Shown here: piece by piece, positions 15,794 to 24,128 of the stretch
Position numbering within the stretch: the stretch's first letter is position 1
Layout: the number at the start of each line of letters is the position of its first letter
DNA from: Elusimicrobiota bacterium
GTDB lineage: Bacteria > CG03 > SLGR01 > PWQF01
DNA length: 28,157 nucleotides
Direction of reading: 5' to 3'
Assembly (NCBI GenBank): GCA_003557485.1
Contig: PWOI01000188.1
Span: 1 to 28,157, forward strand
Notes under the pieces: generated by a model
Database searches by the model: none
What the model saw: only the letters and a program-made list of their open reading frames with translations
Told to the model about the DNA's origin: nothing
Position numbers and translations under genes: made by a program

Positions 15794-16566
15794 ATATTCT
15801 TGAAGGAAAAGATATAACCAAACTATTTATCCGGGAGGGTTTTCTCGGGAGCCGGTCCGGATGCGTTGAAGCTCTGAAGGGAGTTGACTTCAAGGTCGGC
15901 TCCGGAGAAATTTTGGGGATTGTAGGTGAGTCTGGAAGCGGGAAGTCCACCCTTGCAAGGATTATATGTTCTCTGGAGACTCCCACTTCCGGTTCTCTTA
16001 TATGGGACGAAAAAGTTTTTAAAGGAGAAAAGAGAAAGGCCCACCCGGCCCAGATGGTTTTTCAGAATCCTTACGGTTCCCTTAATCCCAAACTCACTGT
16101 GGGATATATGCTCCGTGAAGCAGTGAGCGCTGGTTCATTAAAACCGATAAGGAATATAAAAGAAGATGAAATAAGGAAAGTACTTGAAAATGTAGGGCTT
16201 GAAGAAATAAGTCTTGTTTCATATCCCCACCAGTTTTCCGGAGGACAGAAACAGCGTCTGGGAATAGCCCGGGCTCTTGCTCTCAATCCCCGGCTGCTCG
16301 TATGTGATGAGCCGGTGTCGGCACTGGATATATCCGTACAGGCGCAGATTCTTGAACTTATACGCCTTATAAATTCGGAAAAAGGGATTCCTGTTGTTTT
16401 CATAGCTCATGACATCGAAGTTGTTTCTATGATAAGCAGTTCAATTCTTGTTATGAAGGACGGCAGAGTGGTTGAATATGGGGATGCCGCCAATATAATA
16501 AACAGTCCTTCGGCAGCCTATACCAGAAAACTGATAGAAGCGGTTCCGGTAAACCCCTACATGTAA
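15790..16566 (+). CDS. Oligopeptide/dipeptide ABC transporter ATPase (OppF/DppF type)
   Basis: A 258-residue second ATPase. Walker A is Gly-Glu-Ser-Gly-Ser-Gly-Lys-Ser-Thr, the Q-loop is in Met-Val-Phe-Gln-Asn-Pro-Tyr, the signature is Phe-Ser-Gly-Gly-Gln-Lys-Gln-Arg, and Walker B ends Cys-Asp-Glu-Pro-Val-Ser. The ATG at 15790 is preferred to GTG at 15769 because it gives the ATGA overlap seen between the neighbouring genes and has GAAGGGA just upstream. The protein ends soon after the ATPase fold and lacks the cysteine-containing tail of OppD, so it is shorter than typical OppF (about 330 residues). With the three preceding genes it forms a BCDF set; a substrate-binding protein is not present nearby. 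Confidence 0.92.
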   Translation: MNILEGKDITKLFIREGFLGSRSGCVEALKGVDFKVGSGEILGIVGESGSGKSTLARIICSLETPTSGSLIWDEKVFKGEKRKAHPAQMVFQNPYGSLNPKLTVGYMLREAVSAGSLKPIRNIKEDEIRKVLENVGLEEISLVSYPHQFSGGQKQRLGIARALALNPRLLVCDEPVSALDISVQAQILELIRLINSEKGIPVVFIAHDIEVVSMISSSILVMKDGRVVEYGDAANIINSPSAAYTRKLIEAVPVNPYM

Positions 16567-16567
16567 A

Positions 16568-17686
16568 ATGAATGAAAAAACTCTTCTGGAAGGAATAGAA
16601 AAAATAAATGACTTGAAAACCGGCCCCTGCTACCTCGTGGGGGGGTATATAAGAAACCTTCTTACGGGGAGAAGAAATGCCGATGCCGATATTGTGACAA
16701 ACGATGAGACTCTTGCAGAAAAACTTGCTGTCGCGACAGGAGCGGATTATTTTACCCTTAAGGACGGTTTTTTCAGGAGGGTTCTTAAAGGAGGCGTAAG
16801 CTGGGATTTTACGCCTCTCGGTAAAGATATAAATGAAAATCTGCGTCGTCGCGATTTCCGTTGCGACGCTCTTGCTCTTGATATAAGATACGCCGGTGAA
16901 AAAGACCCGTCTTCTTTTATAATTGATCCTTTCTGGGGGCTTGATGACATAAGAACAAAAACGGTGTCTCCTGTAAGTGAAAGTGTTTTTAGGGATGATC
17001 CGGTGAGGGTGCTGAGAGCGTTTCGCATCGTATCGCAGGGTGGACTTTCAATGTCACGCTCGCTTAAAGAGCTTATAAAAAGGGATCGCCACCTGCTTGC
17101 TGATTCAAAAGGAGAAAGGCTCTGGGACGAAATTAAAAAAATAGCGCCTTCCGGTTCGGAAAATTCACTTCTTGAAATTTCCCGGTTCTACATTACAAAA
17201 GCTATACACAGCGGCGCAAGAGATCCCGAAGAGGTAAATGAAATAATGAAGAGAGCAAAGCTTTTTCGGGATGAAAAGCTGCATGCGGACCCGGTCTTTG
17301 CCGCATCCGCTTTATGGAGTTGTGCCGATATTCCCGGAAGGTTTAAATTCTCTTCGGAAGAAAAAAAACTGTTCAGGTCCTATACTGAAAAAAGCGCAGA
17401 TATCTTTTCCTGCTGGCTTTATGCAGGAGGTTCTGCAGAGAGAATTTTCCGGGTAAGATACTCCCTTACCGGGTACTTTGAATATATGAGGGCTCTTGAA
17501 AAGCACGGACATAAAGTAAGGACATGCCTTAACGAGCCGCTTTTAAGCGGTGAAGAAATAATGGAAATAAAAAAGATTGAAACTTCCCCTAAGGTGGGCG
17601 CGCTTAAAAAAAGGCTTCTTAAAGAACAGTTTTTCGGGAAAATTAAAACAAAAGACCGGGCGCGTGAGTTTGTAAAAAAGATTTAA
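16568..17686 (+). CDS. tRNA nucleotidyltransferase / poly(A) polymerase family protein
   Basis: A 372-residue class II nucleotidyltransferase. Motif A is visible as Gly-Gly-Tyr-Ile-Arg-Asn followed by the catalytic Asp-Ala-Asp (about residues 25-41). The other core motifs are Arg-Arg-Arg-Asp-Phe-Arg-Cys-Asp-Ala (about 98-106) and Asp-Asp-Pro-Val-Arg-Val-Leu-Arg-Ala-Phe-Arg. The C-terminal half is helical and poorly conserved, and no HD phosphohydrolase domain is seen. All three tRNA genes in the window encode CCA, so end repair or poly(A) addition is as likely as primary CCA synthesis. Sequence alone does not separate these activities. It starts one base after the ATPase stop and is directly followed by the DUF2723 gene. 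Confidence 0.88.
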   Translation: MNEKTLLEGIEKINDLKTGPCYLVGGYIRNLLTGRRNADADIVTNDETLAEKLAVATGADYFTLKDGFFRRVLKGGVSWDFTPLGKDINENLRRRDFRCDALALDIRYAGEKDPSSFIIDPFWGLDDIRTKTVSPVSESVFRDDPVRVLRAFRIVSQGGLSMSRSLKELIKRDRHLLADSKGERLWDEIKKIAPSGSENSLLEISRFYITKAIHSGARDPEEVNEIMKRAKLFRDEKLHADPVFAASALWSCADIPGRFKFSSEEKKLFRSYTEKSADIFSCWLYAGGSAERIFRVRYSLTGYFEYMRALEKHGHKVRTCLNEPLLSGEEIMEIKKIETSPKVGALKKRLLKEQFFGKIKTKDRAREFVKKI

Positions 17687-19873
17687 ATGAGAAAGTCAGT
17701 TTTCATTTTTTTTAAAAGTCCGGCAACTCTGGGCTGGGTTTGCTTTGCAGCGGTGCTTGTTCTTTATATCTTTACCGCTTCAAGGACGGTTCCCCCGTAC
17801 CGCGATAGCGGGGAGCTTATTACAGCCTCCGCTACTCTCTCAATAGCTCATTCTCCCGGGTACCCTGTATATATGATACTGGGTAAGGCTGCCGTTGAAA
17901 CCGGCCGTCTTGCCGGTCTCAATCCGGCTTTCAGTATGAACCTTCTCTCCGCGCTTTGCGGGGCCCTTGCGGTGCTTTTTCTCTTCTTCTTTATATATGA
18001 ATTAACCGAAAGCCGCGAGGGCGCCGTTTTCGGATCGCTCGCGGCAGGGCTTGCTTATATGAACTGGTATCTTTCGGTGGTAGCCGAAATGTATTCACTT
18101 AACCTTATGTTTATTACGGCGTTGCTGCTGCTGGCTGTTAAAAGAAAATATGCCGCTGCGGCTTTTACGGCAGGGCTTACTCTAGGTAACCATCTTACCG
18201 CGGTTTTTGCCATTATCCCTGTCGCATTCTGCGCCTGGGCCTCGGAGCGCAGAAAGATAGATATAGGCCGGCCGGCTGTTTTTTTTATGCTCGGACTTTC
18301 GGCCTACCTCTACCACCTTTTACGTTCTGCGTCCGGACCTTATATAAACTGGGGGGATCCTTCCAATCTTCAAAATCTCATAAGGGTAGTTACGCGCGCC
18401 GCCTACGGCCATACCCTTGATCTTGTTTCAAGAGAAGTGACCCTTGGCCAGGTTTTTCTTCCCCACCTGAAAAGGTTCTTTATTCATCTGTACAGGGATA
18501 TGTCTGCTTTTATACTTGCAATGTCGGTTGGAGGTATTATAGTCGCACTGATAAAAAAGGGTAAAGTGAAAAATTATTCTGTAGCGCTTTTATTTATGTT
18601 TGCCCTGACCGGACCTTACTTTCTTTATATGGCAAGAATGCCCATAAACCCACATGCTTCGGCAATAGTGGAGGTGGGGTATATGATCCCGGAAATGGTA
18701 CTGGCGGTTTTTGCGGGAATATTTATGGCTTTCCTTATTAAAAAAGTTTCCGGCAGGAAAGCTCACGCAGCTGCGCTCTATATCATCGTCTTATTTATGA
18801 TTTTCAATCTTTGGCGTATAAACTTCAATAAAGCCTGCCACAGATCAAACTTTTTTGCCAGGGATTATGCGGTAAATATACTTGAGAGCCTGGAAGAAAA
18901 CTCTTTTGTACTGATGAGGCGAGATCACCCCGTTTTCTCCCTCTGGTATATGAGGGATATGAAAAACGTAAGGCGGGATGTAAGGGTAATAGCCCTGGGG
19001 CTTGTATCGGCGCAGTGGTACCGGGATAAAATAAGGAAGGATTTTCCCAGCGCTTCCTTTCCCCGGCAGTATACGGGAGACACGCGGTATGTAACCGAGC
19101 TTATTGCACTTAATGAGGGCTCGTCCCGGGTCTATCTTACGGAAGCGGCCGCAGCGGAACTGGAGAGCGGATTTTACGACAGGTTCACTTTAAAGCCGTG
19201 GGGGCTTGTATACAGGATTTACAGGCGTGGCAGGGAAGATGAGTATGACCCGCGGCTGGCGCTGCATATTATGGAAGAAGAATATGTGTATAGCGGTGTT
19301 TTTGATCCCGATGCTCACTATGATTATTTCACAAAAGATTTCATAAGCCTTTATGCCGGAGCCTATGACCGCCTGGGAAGCGAGTTTTTCCAGGCCGGCA
19401 ATACGGAAGAAGCAATAGAGCTTCATTACAGGGCTGTGGAAATGTACCCGCTTCTTTGGAGAGGGTGGTCGAACCTGGCTTATACCTTATTTCATCAGGG
19501 GCAGCTGAAAAAAGCCTCTGAATATTACAGCGAAGCGGCAGAGCGTGCTGTAGAGTATATGAATATGTATACCCGGCGTGATTTCTTTAAGCCCCAAGTA
19601 GCCGGCATCTTTAACAGCCTGGGGGCTGTATACGAAAGAAAACATAGAAAAACCCGCAACAGGGAACATTTTGACCGGGCGCTTGACAGTTACGGCAGGG
19701 CGCTTGAATTAAAACCGGATTTTTCACAGGCATATTATAATTTTGGGGTTTTATACTGGTCTCGCGGGGACTGGGAGAAAGTAGTAAAAAATTTCCGTAC
19801 GGCCTTGAGATACGACCCCGGCAATGAGGAAATCCGGAGGTATCTTGATATTGCTGAAAGGAATTTGCAATAA
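17687..19873 (+). CDS. DUF2723 membrane protein with C-terminal TPR repeats
   Basis: A 728-residue protein. Residues 10-400 are a multi-helix membrane region with the DUF2723 hallmark Asp-Ser-Gly-Glu-Leu ... Ala-His-Ser-Pro-Gly-Tyr-Pro (about 39-60). This domain is related to GT-C glycosyltransferases that use lipid-linked sugars, with the early acidic pair in the catalytic position. A mixed region (400-560) follows, then about three to four TPR repeats (565-728), including Asn-Leu-Ala-Tyr-Thr-Leu-Phe and Ala-Tyr-Tyr-Asn-Phe-Gly-Val-Leu-Tyr. By analogy the TPR part is probably extracytoplasmic and may present a substrate protein. Transfer of sugar to proteins or lipids is inference. The ATG abuts the preceding stop codon. 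Confidence 0.84.
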   Translation: MRKSVFIFFKSPATLGWVCFAAVLVLYIFTASRTVPPYRDSGELITASATLSIAHSPGYPVYMILGKAAVETGRLAGLNPAFSMNLLSALCGALAVLFLFFFIYELTESREGAVFGSLAAGLAYMNWYLSVVAEMYSLNLMFITALLLLAVKRKYAAAAFTAGLTLGNHLTAVFAIIPVAFCAWASERRKIDIGRPAVFFMLGLSAYLYHLLRSASGPYINWGDPSNLQNLIRVVTRAAYGHTLDLVSREVTLGQVFLPHLKRFFIHLYRDMSAFILAMSVGGIIVALIKKGKVKNYSVALLFMFALTGPYFLYMARMPINPHASAIVEVGYMIPEMVLAVFAGIFMAFLIKKVSGRKAHAAALYIIVLFMIFNLWRINFNKACHRSNFFARDYAVNILESLEENSFVLMRRDHPVFSLWYMRDMKNVRRDVRVIALGLVSAQWYRDKIRKDFPSASFPRQYTGDTRYVTELIALNEGSSRVYLTEAAAAELESGFYDRFTLKPWGLVYRIYRRGREDEYDPRLALHIMEEEYVYSGVFDPDAHYDYFTKDFISLYAGAYDRLGSEFFQAGNTEEAIELHYRAVEMYPLLWRGWSNLAYTLFHQGQLKKASEYYSEAAERAVEYMNMYTRRDFFKPQVAGIFNSLGAVYERKHRKTRNREHFDRALDSYGRALELKPDFSQAYYNFGVLYWSRGDWEKVVKNFRTALRYDPGNEEIRRYLDIAERNLQ

Positions 19874-19894
19874 ATAAGTCAATTGTGCTAGTAT
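19865..19894 (+). promoter_or_regulatory. Extended -10 promoter directly before the phosphate transporter
   Basis: TTGCAA (19865-19870), an 18-base spacer ending in TGC, and TAGTAT (19889-19894) give an extended -10 promoter (TGCTAGTAT). Only six bases separate the -10 box from the ATG at 19901, so transcription should begin at or within a base or two of the start codon, giving a leaderless mRNA. The -35 box overlaps the end of the DUF2723 gene. Confidence 0.6.
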
Positions 19895-19900
19895 CTCTTT

Positions 19901-20899
19901 ATGTTTGTATATTTATCGCAGCTTAAATTTTTAGCCGGAGTATACCTCGGCTGGGGCATAGGGGCAAACGACAATGCCAATATTTTTGGGCCCGCAGTTG
20001 CGACAAATGCGATTAAATATAAAACAGCGGTTATATGCGCCGCAATATTTGTTCTTCTGGGATCTGTTGTAGAGGGACCGGCCCTTATGGGAGATGTTTC
20101 AGCCCTTGCCGGATCAGAATTTTCCGTTTCGGAAACCATAAGCCCTGTAAATCTTGCATTTACGGCTTCTCTCGCTGCAGCGATAACAATTACTTTTCTT
20201 ACATACCTTACTGTTCCGGCTTCTACTTCCCAGGCCTCAATAGGCAGCATAATGGGTATAGGAATCGTTCTTTCGGGCCTTGCAGGGGCCGAATGGGGTG
20301 GGTTTTTAAGAATGTTCATAGTTTGGATTGTTAATCCTCTTCTTACCGGAATTGTTGCCTTTCTTCTTTTTAAAGTACTTGCAAAACCGGTCAACTATTT
20401 CATAAAATCCAGTATCTGGTATAACAGGGTTTTTGCGTTTCTGCTGGTGGCAAGCGGATCCTACGGCGCCTATGCGTTGGGCGCTTCGCATGCGGCGGTT
20501 GCAACGGCACCGTTTTACGGCAGCGGTTTTTTTGGTGACCCCGGAACTGCGCGCGCCGCGCTGCTTGCGGCTGTTGCCGGAGGAGTAGGGATGTCTCTGG
20601 GAGTTCTGACATACTCCCGCAGGGTTATGGAAACGGTAGGCAAAAAGATAACGGTTCTTGACCCGTTTTCGGCATTTATTGCCGTGGTCTCCGGTTCTCT
20701 TACGGTGCATTTCTGTAAGATGATAGGAGTTCCTGTTTCTACCTCCCAGGCTATCGTCGGAGGAGTTATGGGCGTGGGTCTGGTAAAGGGAGCAAAGACG
20801 GTTAATTTTAAGTCATTAAGGTTTATCTTTGCGGGCTGGGTAATGACTCCCATTGTTTCGGCGTTGCTTACAATCGGCATAATAAAGGTGTTTTTTTAA
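19901..20899 (+). CDS. PiT-family inorganic phosphate transporter
   Basis: A 332-residue membrane protein of the PiT (PHO4) family, which couples phosphate uptake to protons or sodium. The inverted duplicate structure shows in two signature motifs: Gly-Ala-Asn-Asp-Asn-Ala-Asn-Ile-Phe-Gly near residue 24, and two copies of a Ser/Thr-Ser-Gln-Ala block (Val-Pro-Ala-Ser-Thr-Ser-Gln-Ala and Val-Pro-Val-Ser-Thr-Ser-Gln-Ala-Ile-Val-Gly). About ten helices are predicted. The length is in the shorter bacterial range and no large central cytoplasmic domain is present. There is no PhoU-like regulator gene beside it. Its own promoter lies immediately upstream, and a two-base gap (TAA then one base) leads to the next gene. 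Confidence 0.93.
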   Translation: MFVYLSQLKFLAGVYLGWGIGANDNANIFGPAVATNAIKYKTAVICAAIFVLLGSVVEGPALMGDVSALAGSEFSVSETISPVNLAFTASLAAAITITFLTYLTVPASTSQASIGSIMGIGIVLSGLAGAEWGGFLRMFIVWIVNPLLTGIVAFLLFKVLAKPVNYFIKSSIWYNRVFAFLLVASGSYGAYALGASHAAVATAPFYGSGFFGDPGTARAALLAAVAGGVGMSLGVLTYSRRVMETVGKKITVLDPFSAFIAVVSGSLTVHFCKMIGVPVSTSQAIVGGVMGVGLVKGAKTVNFKSLRFIFAGWVMTPIVSALLTIGIIKVFF

Positions 20900-20900
20900 T

Positions 20901-21401
20901 ATGATTAAAAAGTTCCAAGACTATACTCCTCAGCTTCCGCCCTCGGCTTACGTGGCCGGGGAGGCTCTCCTCATCGGCAGGGTAAAGTTGGGGGAAAAAT
21001 CTTCAATCTGGCCCGGCGCCGTTTTAAGGGGAGATGTCGAAGAGATAATTATCGGGGATAAAACAAATATTCAGGACGGTACGGTTATACATACCAATTA
21101 CGATCTTCCGTCCCTGATAGGGAGCAGCGTTACCGTGGGACACAATGTAGTTCTTCACGGATGCAGAGTAGGGGAGTTCTGCCTTGTAGGAATGGGAGCG
21201 GTTCTTCTGGACGGGAGTTCAATTGGAGAGTACGGTATTGTAGGCGCCGGATCAGTTGTTCCAGAGGGAAAGAACCTGGAGGGCGGCTTTGTTTATATGG
21301 GTATTCCGGCGGTAAAGAAGAGAAGAATAACAGACCCCGAGAAAGAACTTATAAAAAAACGCGCAGATGAATATGTAATGCTTGCCGGGAGTTATAAATG
21401 A
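20901..21401 (+). CDS. Gamma-carbonic-anhydrase-family hexapeptide-repeat protein
   Basis: A 166-residue left-handed beta-helix protein of the gamma-carbonic anhydrase / YrdA group. The three zinc ligands are in place: His64 (Thr-Val-Ile-His), His81 (Val-Gly-His) and His86 (Leu-His-Gly). The Arg-Gly-Asp and Asn-Ile-Gln-Asp-Gly motifs (about 43-60) are also typical. The family forms trimers with zinc at the subunit interface. The acidic loop with the proton-shuttle glutamate of Methanosarcina Cam is absent, so many such proteins show little carbonic anhydrase activity; the function is therefore left open. Its last four bases overlap the next start (ATGA). Confidence 0.9.
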   Translation: MIKKFQDYTPQLPPSAYVAGEALLIGRVKLGEKSSIWPGAVLRGDVEEIIIGDKTNIQDGTVIHTNYDLPSLIGSSVTVGHNVVLHGCRVGEFCLVGMGAVLLDGSSIGEYGIVGAGSVVPEGKNLEGGFVYMGIPAVKKRRITDPEKELIKKRADEYVMLAGSYK

Positions 21402-22714
21402 AGTATCTTAAGTCAGGTCTCTTTATTATGATTATTTTAGCTTCCGCAGCGGCTCCTGCGAAGCCCCGGCAGGGTTTTAATACCGCAAGGTCTCTGGCTC
21501 TGGGCGGCGCCGGTGTTGCCCTTGAAGACATATCTATGCCTATTTCCGTAAATCCAGGTTCAATATCAGGTTCTGATTACGGGAGAATGTCTTTTTTTTA
21601 CGGCAACCTTTCCGGTGACAGTCATACGGGGGTTTTTGAATATACGTACCCTTTTCTTGTCAGGGCAGCTCTAGGTGCGGGTGTAAGAGGAACTTACTCT
21701 GATAAAGAAAACTACAGTTTAAATTATCTTGCCGGTATCGGGGCCGAAATGTTCGGGGGTTTGGGTTTGGGTGTTGCGGGAAGGGCGGTGATTGATTACA
21801 CTGACGGTGAATATGCAGAGGGTTTTTTCGTTGATGCCGGAATTAACTGCTACCCTTTCAAGTGGTTTGGCTTTGGCATAACCGGTAGGAATATAGTGAA
21901 ACCTTCAGAAGACGCTTTTTCTCATATAACGACAGATCTGAGGGCGGGAGTAAGCATTATAAATACCCCTCACCTGCGTGTCTTATCGGATTTTTATTTC
22001 AATGATATTGCAGAGGAATACGGCTCTTCGGATATGGTTAACTCGATAGGGGTTGAAATTTCGGTGCACGAGTCGCTTAAGATAAGGACCGGTGTTGAGG
22101 AGGATACATGGGGAATGGGGCTCAGCGTTGGCTCAAGGCGTTTGTTTTTTGATTACACCTATATTCCCGGTGACGAAAAACTACATTTTGCGGAAGCCGG
22201 GATAAGACTGGGGATGTCTCCTTCAAGAAAAGAAAGACATCTGGAAGAACAGTCAAAACGGATTGAGAGAGACGAGCTTTACCTTGAGGCAGTGCGTGAA
22301 TTCGGAGCCGGCAGGGTGGCTTCGGCTGACAGAAAAGTCAGAGAGTATATTGAAAATTACGGCCGCGAAGAAAGAGTTATCAGACTGGAAAACGATATAA
22401 GAGACTGGCTTGAGAAAGTAAGGCAGGAAAAAATGGGCCGTGCCCGTGAACTTGAAAAAGAAATTCTTAAGGCATACTACCGGGAACAGATAGGCCGGGC
22501 TTTTATTCTTATGGACAACCTTAAACTTATAGCCCCGCATTATGAAGAAGCTCTATACCTTGAGCACCTTCTTAAAGCCAGGGTGTTGCTTGAGGACGGG
22601 AAATATGAACAGGCCGAGGACGAGCTGGTGCAGGCGTTGAAGATAAATCCGGATTCCCGGGATGTAAGAGATCTTCATCGCCGCCTGAGGGAGGTTTTAA
22701 GACTTGAAAGATAA
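21398..22714 (+). CDS. PorV/UPF0164-like outer-membrane barrel protein with C-terminal helical repeats
   Basis: A 438-residue secreted protein. A signal peptide (about 1-21, ending Ala-Ala-Pro-Ala) precedes Ala-Arg-Ser-Leu-Ala-Leu-Gly-Gly-Ala-Gly-Val-Ala, the typical N-terminal motif of PorV/UPF0164 barrels, with an Asn-Pro-Gly shortly after in the place of the usual Asn-Pro-Ala-Gly. Alternating hydrophobic and glycine-rich strands run to about residue 275. Residues 280-438 are charged and helical and end in a recognisable TPR (Leu-Glu-Asp-Gly-Lys-Tyr-Glu-Gln-Ala-Glu-Asp-Glu-Leu ... Ile-Asn-Pro-Asp). A barrel joined to a periplasmic TPR tail suggests a docking or scaffold role. It overlaps the next gene by 11 bases, which also starts with a TPR. 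The specific function is unknown; PorV proteins act in type IX secretion elsewhere, but no Por gene is seen here. Confidence 0.78.
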   Translation: MKYLKSGLFIMIILASAAAPAKPRQGFNTARSLALGGAGVALEDISMPISVNPGSISGSDYGRMSFFYGNLSGDSHTGVFEYTYPFLVRAALGAGVRGTYSDKENYSLNYLAGIGAEMFGGLGLGVAGRAVIDYTDGEYAEGFFVDAGINCYPFKWFGFGITGRNIVKPSEDAFSHITTDLRAGVSIINTPHLRVLSDFYFNDIAEEYGSSDMVNSIGVEISVHESLKIRTGVEEDTWGMGLSVGSRRLFFDYTYIPGDEKLHFAEAGIRLGMSPSRKERHLEEQSKRIERDELYLEAVREFGAGRVASADRKVREYIENYGREERVIRLENDIRDWLEKVRQEKMGRARELEKEILKAYYREQIGRAFILMDNLKLIAPHYEEALYLEHLLKARVLLEDGKYEQAEDELVQALKINPDSRDVRDLHRRLREVLRLER

Positions 22715-24128
22715 AAAATGGAAAAAAGTTCGGATTGCAGCGTCAATTATAATGTTTTCAATGACGGTGCAGGTTTTCGGCGCAGACGAGATAATGGACA
22801 GGGGTATCCGACGTTATCTAAGGGGTGACTACCAGGCTGCTATTGAAGACTTTACCCGTGTTCTTGAACTGGAAGAAAATGAAAGAGCAAGCCGGCTTCT
22901 TGTAAACTCTCTTACAGAAGAGGGGAAAAACTCTATGGGACGCGGTGACCATGAGAGAGCCCTGGTACTCTTTCGCAGTGCAAATGAAATAGAGCCTTCA
23001 AGAGAAATATCAGATTTAATAACTGAAGCAGAAGAAGCAGCCGGATTGGCTGAGCCTACACCGGCTCCGTCTACGCCTTCACCTGAACCATCACCCAGAA
23101 TTGCGGAGCTGGAGTCACAGTTAAGAAGAGAACGGCAGGCTGCTGCAACCCTGAGAAACAGGCTCAACACTATGGAAGCACAGCGAAATGAACTTAATCG
23201 CCAGCTGGAGAGAACTTCCGAAGAACTATCCGAAGCTTCCGGAAAAATAAGCAGGCTTGAAGACGAAACAAGGGGAGACAGGCGAAGCCTTTTTCTTATA
23301 GCCCTCGCCGGCGGGGGAGGCGCGCTTATTGTGGGTCTTATCCTTATAATCCTTCTTAAAAAAGTGTATTCTACGGCTTCAAGTGGAACTTACCAGATAG
23401 AAGAACTTGAAGAAAAAATAAGCGAGCGTTTAAAGGAAGCGGAAAAAGAATCGGAACAGCTAGAAGAAAAGGTCGCAAGAAGTATAAACCAAATGATAGA
23501 CGGGCAGAAGAATATGGTTAAGCAGATATCCTTATCTTCGGGAGGCAAAACGCAGCAGGATATAGAAGAGATAAAAGATAGCCTTCACCAGCAGTTTGAA
23601 AGCCAGCAGCAGCGTTTGCTTGACCTGCTCCAGCAGCAGAGTACAGCTCTTTCTAAAGAAAAAACCGAGAAAGTTGAGCTCCCTTCCGGTAGGGTGATAA
23701 CCGATGTCAATCCTCACGTAAGGGCCCGCGCCGACAGTGTGGAGCTTATACCTAAAACAGTTTCAGATCCGCAGGTAGCCGAAAAAATGCTCCGTCCTTA
23801 TCTTACCGATCCAAATAACAGGGTCAGGGCGAATGCCGCCCGGGAAATACACAGGTATAACCCCGGGATAGCCATAGATACCCTTGAGAAGATGGTCGGA
23901 AGCGGAGATAAATGGATGAGGCTTTCAGCTGCATGGGCAATAGGAGAGGTAGGGGCGCCTGAATCTGTCCATATATTGCGGAAACTTCTTGATGATGTTG
24001 ATGAAAAAGTCAGGGACAGGGCTGTGAAGGCATTTGAATCAATGGCCCAGGTTAAGAGCGATGTCGGCGACGAAATACGCAGAATGATAAAAAGACAGGA
24101 AAAAGAGGGAACACCCCCGGAGGAATGA
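22704..24128 (+). CDS. Membrane protein with periplasmic TPR, coiled coils, one TM helix and cytoplasmic HEAT repeats
   Basis: A 474-residue protein with an unusual domain order. It has a signal sequence (1-27), two TPR-like units (30-100), a Pro-rich linker (117-131), a coiled coil (132-188), a transmembrane helix (195-218), a second long Gln/Glu-rich coiled coil (228-320), and HEAT repeats (352-447) with Asn-Arg-Val-Arg-Ala-Asn-Ala-Ala-Arg and Met-Arg-Leu-Ser-Ala-Ala-Trp-Ala-Ile-Gly-Glu. The signal puts the N-terminal half in the periplasm and the HEAT part in the cytoplasm. The start is TTG at 22704, supported by GGGAGG about 10 bases upstream; the next Met codons fall inside the signal sequence. 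I do not recognise a named family. It overlaps the PorV-like gene by 11 bases and the PHP gene by ATGA. Confidence 0.75.
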   Translation: MKDKKWKKVRIAASIIMFSMTVQVFGADEIMDRGIRRYLRGDYQAAIEDFTRVLELEENERASRLLVNSLTEEGKNSMGRGDHERALVLFRSANEIEPSREISDLITEAEEAAGLAEPTPAPSTPSPEPSPRIAELESQLRRERQAAATLRNRLNTMEAQRNELNRQLERTSEELSEASGKISRLEDETRGDRRSLFLIALAGGGGALIVGLILIILLKKVYSTASSGTYQIEELEEKISERLKEAEKESEQLEEKVARSINQMIDGQKNMVKQISLSSGGKTQQDIEEIKDSLHQQFESQQQRLLDLLQQQSTALSKEKTEKVELPSGRVITDVNPHVRARADSVELIPKTVSDPQVAEKMLRPYLTDPNNRVRANAAREIHRYNPGIAIDTLEKMVGSGDKWMRLSAAWAIGEVGAPESVHILRKLLDDVDEKVRDRAVKAFESMAQVKSDVGDEIRRMIKRQEKEGTPPEE

